DNA of 64,000 nt. Origin: DASWZN01 sp963841635 (GTDB taxonomy: Bacteria > Acidobacteriota > Terriglobia > Bryobacterales > Bryobacteraceae). The position numbers were made by a program, and so were the translations under genes. The notes beneath the pieces are model-generated. The model did not search any database. It was not told the DNA's origin and worked only from the letters and a program-made list of their open reading frames with translations. Below are positions 44,139-52,958 of this stretch, piece by piece; the stretch's first letter is position 1, and each line of letters starts with the position of its first letter. Location of the stretch: NCBI GenBank assembly GCA_963841635.1, contig CAWJDO010000002.1, positions 2,294,001 through 2,358,000 on the forward strand. Direction: 5' to 3'.

Positions 44139-45341
44139 TTACGACTCCCACTTACCGCGGTTTTCCGGCCCAACCCAGAACTGGCCTACCTTCTTCCAGC
44201 CGGGCTCGTCAATCTGGAGGTCTTTCGTCTTCCACCCTGCCTCGATGCGCCGGGTCAGGTCGTCAAATCCCTTGTTCCACGTAAGACCGTCCGGGACCGT
44301 GACGTTCATGCTGCCGGCAGCGTTGGCGTATCTCAGGCAGGATTCGAGACTATGGTTCCGAACGAACGCCGAGAGGAATCCAGCGATCGCCGAATCGCCG
44401 GAACCGAGCGCACCAACGAAGCTCTCCTCCTGGTAGACCGGGAACCAGAGCTCGCGATCGGCCCAGTTGTCGAGGTCGGAACAGCCGGCGGCGCCCATCT
44501 TCTCGAGGCGCGCCTTGCCTGCGGTGCGAACGTAAAGACCCCGGTGGCCGCACTTGACCATGGCGATGGCCGCGCCCATTTTCAGGAGGTCGGCTCCCAG
44601 GCTGGCGATCTCCGCCACGGTGATCTGATCGAGCGGGCTCTCCTTGGGGCCGAGCCTGGCTTTCTTCTCCAGGAACTCGTCCTTGTGTAGGAAGTAGAAG
44701 AGCTCCTCGGCGCTGGGGACCATGATGTCCGACAGCGGGACCCAGGCTTCGAGGATCGCGCGCCAGTCGCAATCGACGGGCGGCCACGACATGTCCAGGG
44801 CCGTCGTGGTTCCGAGTTCCTTGGCCTTCTTCAGGATCTTCGTCAGCTCGCTCCCGGTGTTCGCGTAGAGCTTGGCCATCCATGGCGGATAACCGAAGAG
44901 CATCAGCTTGGAGCGGCCGACGAGGTCGAAGTCCACGTCGTCGTAGCCGAAGGTGTCGTTGGCGCCGCAATGGTGGAGATAGAAGCGATCGACGCCTGGG
45001 ATGCAGATGGCGATGGTGTACGAGGTGGACTCACCCTTCACCGTCTTGATTCCCTGGAAGTGCCCTTCGTGCTCCTCGTACCATTGCAGTATCTGCTTGC
45101 CGAAGTCGTCGTCGCCGATCTTGCCGATGAGCTCGGTCTTGATGCCGAGCCGCCTGATGGACACGCCCGCATTGGTGACCGGCCCGCCTCCGACGACGAC
45201 GCAGTTGCCCATGTTGATCATTTTGCCGGGCACGAGCACGTCGGTCATCCTGTCGACCTTGCCTTCGATGAGGAAGGCGGGGATGAGGTCCAGGCAGGTG
45301 TGCCCTGCCGCAACGATTTCAAGATCCCGTGTGATGGCCAT
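44139..45341 (-). CDS. PfkB-family carbohydrate kinase
   Basis: A 400-residue sugar kinase of the ribokinase fold. NCVVVGGGPVTNAGVSIRRLG is the substrate-binding end, and FVGALGSGDSAIAGFLSAFV holds the catalytic Asp (GSGD). The kinase also has the usual ADDMG-like YKHE loop replaced by LHHCGANDTFGYD, so substrate cannot be named. It phosphorylates a sugar or nucleoside in the cytoplasm. ATG 45341 is preceded by AAGGAAC. First gene of the operon with GH3 and GH116, which fits kinase activity on the sugar they release. Confidence 0.85.
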   Translation of the reverse strand: MAITRDLEIVAAGHTCLDLIPAFLIEGKVDRMTDVLVPGKMINMGNCVVVGGGPVTNAGVSIRRLGIKTELIGKIGDDDFGKQILQWYEEHEGHFQGIKTVKGESTSYTIAICIPGVDRFYLHHCGANDTFGYDDVDFDLVGRSKLMLFGYPPWMAKLYANTGSELTKILKKAKELGTTTALDMSWPPVDCDWRAILEAWVPLSDIMVPSAEELFYFLHKDEFLEKKARLGPKESPLDQITVAEIASLGADLLKMGAAIAMVKCGHRGLYVRTAGKARLEKMGAAGCSDLDNWADRELWFPVYQEESFVGALGSGDSAIAGFLSAFVRNHSLESCLRYANAAGSMNVTVPDGLTWNKGFDDLTRRIEAGWKTKDLQIDEPGWKKVGQFWVGPENRGKWES

Positions 45342-45805
45342 TCTAAGTTCCTTGTCCCTTATAAACGAAATGTGAGATGAGTCGCGCCAATACCTGAAGC
45401 CTTCGGTGGGTCGGGGCGGCGTCTTGTTCAAGCGTTCCGTTCCCCGCTGCTGCAGCTCGACGGCTCTGATCGCCAATATCGCGGACTCGTAAGCCGAGCC
45501 CCCGACATTGTTCGATCATCACACTTAAATTGCCGCAGCTACCAACCGTGTCAACCGGCTTGGAGGATTTGCGCTTGAGCGTGAGCTGAACTACGTTGCA
45601 GGATGGACCGGACTTCTGACGCTCTAGGGACGCTCGAGCCCTTCCCGGTCCACAAGCCAGCTAGCCTACTCCATGTCGCGCGTGGCTGTCAAGCAGTGGT
45701 CGATGGCCGATGGTGGACGACCGATGGTGCCCAGCGCCTTCAGTTGACAGCGCTCGACCGAGGCCAGCTCCTCGACACCGCCCAGGCAGGCAACTACCGC
45801 GCATA
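45342..45805. other. Intergenic region between divergent genes
   Basis: 464 bases without a supported gene. It must hold promoters for the pfkB operon (minus) and the secreted protein gene (plus). CGATGGCCGATGG and CGACCGATGG near 45702-45730 are short direct repeats. Confidence 0.45.
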
Positions 45806-46969
45806 ATGATAGGAATGCGTGCTGCCAGCCTGCTCCTGCCATTCGTCTTACTGGCAGGCGCGAGCGCCCAGGAGTTGCTGACCGAGAGCAGTTGCTCCCA
45901 GCTCAGTACGTCGTTCCCGAAGCTCGGCAGAAGGTCGCCTCTCAAGTTCTTTCTGAAGACGACCCGGCCCTGGCTCAACTACGCGTTTCGCTTTCAGGCG
46001 GGCTACTCAATCGACATTCCGTTGAGCCAGTTCGTGGGAACGGGCAATTCGATCAGGGTGGTGGCGCAGGTGGCGCCCGCCGGCGGGTCCGGGGCGCCGG
46101 TCTGTTTCGTTCAATCCGCGGAACTGCCCGCGGTCTCCGTCGGGATAAAGTCGGAGTTCCACTTCGCTGGAGGTTTCTTTCTGGGTGAGGGGAGTTACCA
46201 CATCGATCTTACGGTGGGCGATCGGAGCGGGCGTCTCTCGCGCCAGCGCCTGAACATCACGGCCGCTCGAAAAGGGCGGCAACGGGAGGTGCCGCTCAGG
46301 TTGGCGCCGGGCTCGATCCAGGCGATCTACCGGCTGGGCTGGCGGCCGCCACCCTCTCCCGACGACAGAGCGCCGCGGCGGCTCACGGTATTCTTCCACG
46401 CTGCCAGCCTCTATGGGCCGCGCTCGGTTTTCGGCTTTTACGACCAAGGCCAGCTGCTAAGCTCGCTTTCAAGCGTCCTGACCGAAGGCGCGTTCGACGA
46501 AGTCCGCCTGATTGCTTTCAACCTCGATCAGCAGCGCGAGTTGTTCCGGCGGGACCGGTTTGGTGAGGAAGACTTTCACAGGCTGGCGGAGACTCTCCCG
46601 TCGGTCAACAGGGCGACAATACCGGTAGCGGCGCTCGAAGAGGGGCCGCAGCACCTTGGGTGGCTGGAGTCGCTGCTGCGGGACGGACTCTTCGCTGAGC
46701 CCCGCCCGGCTGCGATCCTGTTCCTGGGACCGGACGCGCGCGACGGTACCAGATGGAAGAGCCTTCCCTGTGAGTCGGGCCGCGCAGGTCCGCGCCTGTT
46801 CTATTTCCAGCTCCGGGTCGACGTCAATGTCTGTCGGGAGTGCATACAGCGGGAGCTCCCTGACACTCTGGAGCGCTTGGTGCGCGGCTGCTCCGGCGAG
46901 GTGTATCGAATCCACAACCCGTCGGAGCTGGCGGCCGCCATCCAGAAGCTCAAGGAACAAGTTCAGTGA
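45806..46969 (+). CDS. Secreted hypothetical protein
   Basis: A 387-residue exported protein (signal MIGMRAASLLLPFVLLAGAS, then AQE). I do not recognise the family. The middle and C-terminal parts look von Willebrand A-like (RLTVFFHAASLYGPRSVFGF, FDEVRLIAFNLDQQ, PAAILFLGPDARDGTRWKS), similar in style to the acidobacterial proteins of this sort, but no clear MIDAS motif (DxSxS) is seen. Two cysteine-rich spots (VDVNVCRECIQRELPDTLER). Start at ATG 45806. It precedes the GH10 gene on the same strand. Confidence 0.6.
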   Translation: MIGMRAASLLLPFVLLAGASAQELLTESSCSQLSTSFPKLGRRSPLKFFLKTTRPWLNYAFRFQAGYSIDIPLSQFVGTGNSIRVVAQVAPAGGSGAPVCFVQSAELPAVSVGIKSEFHFAGGFFLGEGSYHIDLTVGDRSGRLSRQRLNITAARKGRQREVPLRLAPGSIQAIYRLGWRPPPSPDDRAPRRLTVFFHAASLYGPRSVFGFYDQGQLLSSLSSVLTEGAFDEVRLIAFNLDQQRELFRRDRFGEEDFHRLAETLPSVNRATIPVAALEEGPQHLGWLESLLRDGLFAEPRPAAILFLGPDARDGTRWKSLPCESGRAGPRLFYFQLRVDVNVCRECIQRELPDTLERLVRGCSGEVYRIHNPSELAAAIQKLKEQVQ

Positions 46970-47041
46970 GCGCGGGGCCGGCGGCGGTCCCGACCAATGC
47001 ATCGTTGACAGCGCGCGGCGTTGAAAGGTAGCCTGAGGTCC

Positions 47042-48295
47042 ATGAAACCGCCTTCAAGTCCCCATGGCGCCGACTGGCGCAGCGAGGCTAACACACGGAT
47101 CGAGCGTCTCCGCAAAGGCGACCTGGTGGTCGAAGTCCGTGGGCGCGACGGTGCTCCGTTGAAAGATGCCCGCGTCGAGTACCGGCTCAAGCGCCACAGT
47201 TTTCTTTTCGGCACGGCCATCGCCTACGCGCCTTTTGCCGACGCCGGCGACGACGGCCGCAACTACCGCCAGTTCATCCTCGACCATTTCAGCGCGCTGG
47301 TTTGCGAGAACGAAATGAAGTGGTACGCCACCGAGGTGGAGCACGGCCGCGAGGACTATGCGCCCGCGGACGCGATGCTCGCTTTCGGCGAGCAGAACGG
47401 CCTGGCCATACGCGGCCACTGCCTGTTCTGGGAGAAGGAGGAGTTTGCCCAGCGCTGGCTCGCGGCGCTCGACCAGAGCGGCACGCGCGCCGCCATGGAG
47501 CGACGCCTCACGGCCACGGTGGGGCGCTACGCCGGCCGGCTGGTGTCGTGGGACGTGAACAACGAGATACTCGACGGAGGGTATTATCGCCAGCGGATCG
47601 GGCCGGACGCGACCGCTTGGATGTTCCGGGAGGCGGCGCGGATCGATCCCAAGGCGTTGCTTTTCGTGAACGAGTACGGGATTCTCGCCGATCCCGAAAA
47701 GACCGGACGGTACCTGGAGTTGATTCGCGATCTGCGGGCGCGCGGCGCGCAGGTTGGCGGAATCGGCGTCCAGTCGCACGACCTCGATCGCCTCGCCGTC
47801 GATGGCCATATGCTGCTCGCGCCTGGCGAACGGCCCGAGTGGCTGCTCACCACTCCGATCACGGCGGAGGCGTTTCTCGCGACGCTCGACCGGCTGCACG
47901 CCGAGACCGGGCTGCCCATCCATCTGACCGAAGCGAGCGCGAAGTATCCGAATGCCAACCGGCGCGCGGACCTTCTGGAGATGCTCTTCCGGCTCGGGTT
48001 CAGCCACGAGGCGGTTGAGGCGATCATGCTGTGGGGCTTCGGCGCGACCACGCACTGGATGGGGTCCGATGCGGCGCTCATGAACGCGGACGGAACGCTG
48101 ACCGCTGCCGGCGACAGGATCAGCCGTCTTCTGCGCGAAGAGTGGTCGACGCGGGGCAACGCCGTGACGGGCGCTGACGGCCGTCTCGCCTTCCGCGGGT
48201 TTTACGGCAGCTACGAGGTGAGCGTCGGCCAGATCGTGCAGGAAGTTCGCCTGACGAAATCTGCGCGGGTGCGCGCCGTGCAGATCACCGAATAG
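47042..48295 (+). CDS. GH10 endo-1,4-beta-xylanase
   Basis: A 417-residue family 10 enzyme that cleaves xylan backbone. The acid/base is in RLVSWDVNNEILDGGYY (Asn-Glu pair) and the nucleophile is in TGLPIHLTEASAK; substrate binding loops include ALVCENEMKWYATEVEHG and IRGHCLFWEKEE. There is no signal peptide or carbohydrate-binding module; the N-terminus has a possible beta-sandwich (LRKGDLVVEVRGRDGAPLKD). So it may act on imported oligomers, or export may use a non-classical route. Start ATG 47042. Confidence 0.88.
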   Translation: MKPPSSPHGADWRSEANTRIERLRKGDLVVEVRGRDGAPLKDARVEYRLKRHSFLFGTAIAYAPFADAGDDGRNYRQFILDHFSALVCENEMKWYATEVEHGREDYAPADAMLAFGEQNGLAIRGHCLFWEKEEFAQRWLAALDQSGTRAAMERRLTATVGRYAGRLVSWDVNNEILDGGYYRQRIGPDATAWMFREAARIDPKALLFVNEYGILADPEKTGRYLELIRDLRARGAQVGGIGVQSHDLDRLAVDGHMLLAPGERPEWLLTTPITAEAFLATLDRLHAETGLPIHLTEASAKYPNANRRADLLEMLFRLGFSHEAVEAIMLWGFGATTHWMGSDAALMNADGTLTAAGDRISRLLREEWSTRGNAVTGADGRLAFRGFYGSYEVSVGQIVQEVRLTKSARVRAVQITE

Positions 48296-48303
48296 GGAAG
48301 GGC

Positions 48304-48947
48304 ATGAGCCACATGACCGGAGATTCGGGCGCGTTCGGTTGTCCGGTGTGCGAGGCAGCCCTTGCGCAGGACGAAGAGGAACCAGGCGTCCTAATGTGCA
48401 CGGCCTGTTGCACAAGGTTTCCTCGCGCGTCCGTCTTGTCTGCGGCTTCGTACGCGGCCGATATTCTGAATCCTCCTGGGGCGCCCGGCTGGAACGCCTG
48501 TCGGACGGCTTCCAGGTCACGGCGACCATGGAATGGGCGATACTTCTTGTCCTCGCGGCTCTTTTCTGGTTCCTGGCTATGTTCCTCGTTATGGGCATCG
48601 CGCTGGCGGTGCTGCCGGCTGACTCCAGGATGGTGGCGTGGGCGGTGTTCCTCCTTGGGTTTGTTGCGTTGTCGGCGGCGGCGTTCCGAGGCCGGCTCCG
48701 GATCACGCTGCACGGTGACAGGCTCACGCTGTTCGCTGCCATGTGCGGCGTCGGTTGGAAGTCGACGCATCGTTGGTCCAGCTTCCAGACGGTCTACGAA
48801 GAACGGTCCAGGTCCAACCGCTTCTTGACGCTCAAGGGGGAGCACGACATCTACTTCGGCTCTTTGCTTTCCGAGCGGCGTCGCCACTTCGTTTTACAGG
48901 CGTTGCGCGCGATGCTGGCGGAGCGCCCAGCAGCTGACGCCAGGTGA
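48304..48947 (+). pseudogene. Zinc-ribbon plus membrane protein, apparently frameshifted
   Basis: Two overlapping frames make sense only when joined. The first reads MTGDSGAFGCPVCEAALAQD then GVLMCTACCTRFPR, a four-Cys zinc ribbon. The second reads LERLSDGFQVTATMEWAILL and continues through two hydrophobic segments (LVLAALFWFLAMFLVMGIAL) to a PH-like soluble end. The switch is near 48475-48485, around PPGA. A one-base indel or sequencing error is likely. The whole would be a membrane-anchored zinc-ribbon protein of about 210 residues. Confidence 0.5.
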
Positions 48948-48954
48948 AAGCAGG

Positions 48955-49470
48955 TTAGCGTTCATTCCGTGCTCGTGGCGCGCGCTTCTCCAGGAGCCTC
49001 ACTGCGTCAGCCCGTCTCAGTGTTCTCGCCAGGTCAAGGGGCGTCGCTCCGAACGCGTCCTTAGCGTCGAGGGATGCGCCGTGGTCAAGCAGGAGATCAA
49101 TGGCCCTCACATGCCCCTGTTCGACCGCGCTGTGCAAGGGTGTGCCGCCGTGCTCGCCCGGCGCGTTAACGTCTGCGCCAGCGTCAACCAGCGCTGCAAT
49201 CTCACCTATATTGCCGCGAGCACAAGCGACATTAAGCGGGCGGTCGCCTAAGCTGCCCACGTGGTTTATGTCCTCAATCGGAATCTCAGAAAACTCCATG
49301 AGCTGCTCATCCTTATAGCGGCGTAGGACCTCTGCGGCGGTGAGCCCGCGCCGCGAGAAGACAACCAGCCCAACTGCTCCGATAACCAACGCGCCTGCGT
49401 GCTGACCCCAGACGAATGGCAATGGCAACAGGATTGGCCGGAGGAAGATCAGGATATTCAGAAGGCTAGC
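48955..49470 (-). pseudogene. Ankyrin-repeat membrane protein, 3' part, split by insertion
   Basis: Encodes a hydrophobic segment (LLNILIFLRPILLPLPFVWG, then GALVIGAVGLVVF) and three ankyrin repeats (GDRPLNVACARGNIGEIAAL, GGTPLHSAVEQGHVRAIDLL, FGATPLDLARTLRRADAV). The first codons of the open frame (MNSIGA) come from the IS end, not the gene. The missing 5' part lies at 54417-54653 across the inserted elements. Removing the insertion with one GCTAGC copy rejoins the frame exactly. Confidence 0.85.
49465..49470. repeat. 6-bp target duplication GCTAGC, left outer copy
   Basis: GCTAGC abuts the left end of the first IS4-family copy. The same six bases are at 50929-50934 (right of copy 1) and 54417-54422 (right of copy 2). 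Confidence 0.75.
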
Positions 49471-50928
49471 CCCAATACTGTTCACTTAACAAACATTTCT
49501 ATGCTATTCTGTTTGGGGCGGGAGGCCCCAGGAATGGCCCGTACCGTTGCGTCCTTACCCGCCGGGAGCCGCAATACCGACTACATCAGCCTCGGCGTCA
49601 TCGCGAAGTTCTTCCCTGCCGAAAAAGTCCGCGAGGCTCTCAGGCAAACCGATCGCGCCAGCGTACGCGAGCGCGACTTGCCGGCCCACGTGGTGGTGTA
49701 CTACGTAATCGCGTTGGCGCTGTATATGCGCTCCTCTTATCGCGAGGTGCTGCGCTGTCTGCTGGAGGGAGTGCAATGGTTGCTGGACCCCTCGGCTACC
49801 GTGAAGGTGGCGGGCAAGTCCGGCATCTCGCAAGCCCGAAGCCGCCTGGGGCCGGGACCTTTGAAGAAGCTATATGAGGCCATCGTGGTCCCCATCGCGG
49901 AGAGGCGGACCAAGGGCGCCTGGTATCGCGACTGGCGATTGATCAGCTTGGACGGCAGCACGTTGGACACCGCCGATACCGCCGCCAACGATAAAGCCTT
50001 CGGGCGTCCCGGCGCCAGTCGCGGCTCCAGCGCTTTCCCCAAACTTCGCTTCGTGGCGCTGCTGGAGAACGGAACCCACGTGTTGTGGGCCGCGCGCATG
50101 AGCAAATACGCTACCGATGAGATCACGCTGGCTCAGGACGTCGTGCCCGCGCTCAGCAAAGGGATGTTGTGCCTAGCGGACCGCTTCTTCCCCGGCTACA
50201 AACTCTGGCGGACGGCGGCGCATACCGGAGCGGATTTGCTGTGGCGCGTCCGCCAGAATGCTCGTCTGGATGTCGACCGGCGCCTGCCCGACGGCTCCTA
50301 TCTGAGTCGCTTTTACAGCTCGACTTCGGACCGCCGAAACCAGCGCCGGGGGATCGCAGTCCGCGTGATCGATTATCGCCTCAAGGACGTCCCGGGGGCC
50401 GAACCGATCTACCGATTGGTTACTACCGTCCTCGACCCCCTCCAAGCTCCCGCCAAAGAACTGGCGGCGCTCTATCATGAGCGCTGGGAAATCGAGACCG
50501 CTTTGGATGAACTCAAGACCCACCTGCGCGGAGCCCAGATCGTGCTGCGCAGCAAAACGCCAGAGTTGGTGGAGCAGGAGTTCTGGGGCCTGCTCATGGC
50601 GCACTTTGCGATCCGCGGCTTGATGCACGAAGCCGCCCTGCGGGCCGATGAAGATGCCGACCGGCTCTCCTTCCTGCATTCTGTGCGGGTGGTCCAGCGA
50701 CGCATGGCCCGCTATGTCGCTGTTCCCCCCTCGGCAGAGGAAAACCCTGCATGAAGCGATCCTGGACGAGATCCTGCAAGAGCGTGTCTCATCCAGCCGC
50801 AATCGGGTCAACCCTCGCGGGGTGAAACGCAAGATGAGCAACTATCCGCTACGCCCGCGGAAGCGCCAACGCACGCGCCGTGTCGACGTTTCCAAGCGGA
50901 TCAGGATCATTAAGTGAACAGTATTGAG
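49471..50928 (+). mobile_element. IS4-family insertion sequence, copy 1
   Basis: 1,458 bp with terminal inverted repeats CCCAATACTGTTCACTTAA (left) and TTAAGTGAACAGTATTGAG (right, with one mismatch to the left). Copy 2 at 52959-54416 is at constant offset (3,488 bases) with one base difference in the transposase (Asn to Ile at residue 25) and one in the right end. Confidence 0.9.
49501..50917 (+). CDS. IS4-family transposase, two-frame (copy 1)
   Basis: The first frame (49501-50754, 417 residues) has the DDE core: SLDGSTLDTADTAAND (first Asp), MLCLADRFFPGYKLW (second), and LYHERWEIETALDELKTHLR, an exact Y(2)R(3)E(6)K signature. It ends early, but a -1 shift at a CCCCCC run (50725-50730) continues into RQRKTLHEAILDEILQERVS and NPRGVKRKMSNYPLR, the usual IS4 C-terminus, to 50917. 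Both copies carry the same C-run. So the shift is probably a slippage site, or else a shared defect. Confidence 0.8.
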
Positions 50929-52958
50929 GCTAGCCCGACTTTCGCAGTTGGGGGCCCGAGCGACACCTAAGCCATTAAGAATCAGTGCAGGCGATCAAAA
51001 GGTCTTCACCACAAACCCGGGCTATCGACCAGCCTCGGCGACCGCTCGGAGGGCGGGTTCCGCGGTGATCCGCGGAGGTGGTTGCGCGGGCAGCTCGAGC
51101 TTGAGCTTGTCGAGGACCAACTGGGCATCTCTCTCCGGCTGCGTGTAGCGGGGGAGAATCAGCCAGCGTCCGTCGACGGTGGGAATGTACACGTCGATCA
51201 TCTGAATGTTCGCCAGCGCGCCCATCACGGCCGCTGGCGTCAGCCCCGGCGCGTGAATCATGAGCCGGTTCTTCAACGTCACTTGAAGACAGTAGGCCAG
51301 GAAGGCGACCAAGATGTGAGCGTCGGCGCGATGCTCCAGTTGATGCCGGATGGGCCGAATCCCGAGCTCGCTTTTCAGGCTTCGAAAAACGGATTCGATC
51401 TGGGTCAGTTGCACGTAGCGCGACCACAACACCGTGGGGTCGCCGCCGGCCAGGTTGGAGCGCAGTAAGTAGTGTCCGTCGCGCAACTCCGCCTCTTTGA
51501 GCTTGACCTTGTCCACGTGGAATCGAAAGGTCTCCCGCGTCACCGGCTGCCGGGACTCCGGCAGTTGGATCTTCACGAAGCCGAAGGCGCGGCCCGCCTC
51601 GGTCTTGGCGGCGCCGATCCGCAGCAACAACTGATCGCGCGCCGGCAGGCTGCGCCGCATGGCGCGAAGTTTTCGCAGCAGCCGCGCCAGCCTCTTGCGC
51701 CGCATGGCGACCTCTTTGGCCTGGCGGCCCTCGCTCTTGGCCAGCACGTAAAGCTCGCCGTCCTGCTCGAACAGTTTCACCTCGACCGAGTCGCGAACCT
51801 TCTGCCAGGGCAAATCCAGCCACTTCTTCTCGTGCTGCTTGATCTTGCTCTTGGACGTTCCCACCAGGTAGTAGACCGTGCGCGCCGGGTCGCGCATCTC
51901 GGCCAGAATCGCCTCGGTCGGGATGCCCCGGTCCATGACCCACATCCGCTTCGCCTTCCCGTAGGTCTTCTCGATTTTGTCGAGGAACCCTCGCAGTGTG
52001 GTGCAGTCGGTGGTGTTGCCGTCCATCACTTCGTAGGCCAGTGGGAAGCCGTCGGTGGTCACCACCAGCGCCACCACTACCTGCAAGCAATCCGGCCGGC
52101 CGTCGCGGCTGTAGCCGCGCTTAGCCTTGGGGTTCTCTTCCATGGCGCCTTCGAAATACGTGCTCGTCAAATCGTAGAGCAGCACTTCGAAGTCGGCTTG
52201 AAACAGGTCCGCCCACTTTTGTCTCAACCACACGAACAGATCCTGCTTGTGCTCCAGCACCCGGTCCAGACAACGATACAGCCGGTCCTTTTCGGCGGCC
52301 GCATAGTCGACGTTCAGTAACTCGTCCATGGCGGTGGAAAGAAACCACTGCCGATGCACACGCCACTCGCTGGCCGGATCGAGCAGATGGTTCACCACCA
52401 GCAGTTCCAGCACCTTCTCCCATCTCACGGCCTCGCGGCCGTCCGGCAAGCGCCGCTGCCAAAACTCGTCGAGTCCCAGTTGACGCCAGATTTCGCAAGC
52501 CAGCCAGCAGTTGCCGAACAGGCGCGGCCGCCGCAGTTCCAGTCCGCTCAGCCTCACCTGCAGGCTGTCGACGGCATCTTCGGGAATCTCGCGATCGTCG
52601 GGGAACAGGCTGAGGTTGCGAGAACGCTGCTGCTGCTCGTCGAAGACCTCGAGGGTCTTGCGCCAGGCGGCTTGCTGAGAGTCGTTCACTTCACCCAGGT
52701 AGAGGACCGTGCGTTGCGCCGTCTTGCCCGAAGACAGTCGCCGGTTTTCCACCACGCTAAAGTAGCGGTGATCCTTGCCGTCCTTCCTGCGGTTGGTGCG
52801 GCGCAAGAACATGGAAGCAGCAGAATGCCAGAAAAAGGTCCGAAGTGGAAGAGGGTAGGTCTTCACCACAGCGGTTTTGAGATTCTCGGATTGCAGGCAA
52901 AAGGCTTAGGGCCGGCTGAACCGGAAAAACGGGCCTGAACTGCGAAAGTCGGGCTAAG
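50929..52958. mobile_element. IS1634-like element inserted between the two IS4-family copies
   Basis: Ends are the 19-bp inverted repeat TAGCCCGACTTTCGCAGTT (50931-) and its complement (to 52956). The element carries one transposase on the minus strand. It sits at the junction of the two IS4-family copies: GCTAGC is intact on the left, GCTAAG on the right, so the exact insertion duplication is unclear. Confidence 0.8.
51022..52812 (-). CDS. IS1634-family transposase
   Basis: A 596-residue DDE transposase. FEVLLYDLTSTYFEGAMEEN gives the first Asp of the family (LYDxTxxYFE), MWVMDRGIPTEAILAEM the second, and VQLTQIESVFRSLKSELGIR contains the E with the following R/K. The IS1634 group is larger than other IS4-type elements because of an insertion in the core, which matches the length here. 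Start ATG 52812 (MFLRRTNRRKDGKDHRYFS), as the longer frame from 52869 adds an odd hydrophobic stretch. It is on the opposite strand from the flanking IS4 genes. Confidence 0.85.
   Translation of the reverse strand: MFLRRTNRRKDGKDHRYFSVVENRRLSSGKTAQRTVLYLGEVNDSQQAAWRKTLEVFDEQQQRSRNLSLFPDDREIPEDAVDSLQVRLSGLELRRPRLFGNCWLACEIWRQLGLDEFWQRRLPDGREAVRWEKVLELLVVNHLLDPASEWRVHRQWFLSTAMDELLNVDYAAAEKDRLYRCLDRVLEHKQDLFVWLRQKWADLFQADFEVLLYDLTSTYFEGAMEENPKAKRGYSRDGRPDCLQVVVALVVTTDGFPLAYEVMDGNTTDCTTLRGFLDKIEKTYGKAKRMWVMDRGIPTEAILAEMRDPARTVYYLVGTSKSKIKQHEKKWLDLPWQKVRDSVEVKLFEQDGELYVLAKSEGRQAKEVAMRRKRLARLLRKLRAMRRSLPARDQLLLRIGAAKTEAGRAFGFVKIQLPESRQPVTRETFRFHVDKVKLKEAELRDGHYLLRSNLAGGDPTVLWSRYVQLTQIESVFRSLKSELGIRPIRHQLEHRADAHILVAFLAYCLQVTLKNRLMIHAPGLTPAAVMGALANIQMIDVYIPTVDGRWLILPRYTQPERDAQLVLDKLKLELPAQPPPRITAEPALRAVAEAGR

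Noticed and set aside
42190..44436. 748-residue plus-strand frame opposite GH3
   Set aside because: Antisense to GH3, which has complete catalytic motifs.
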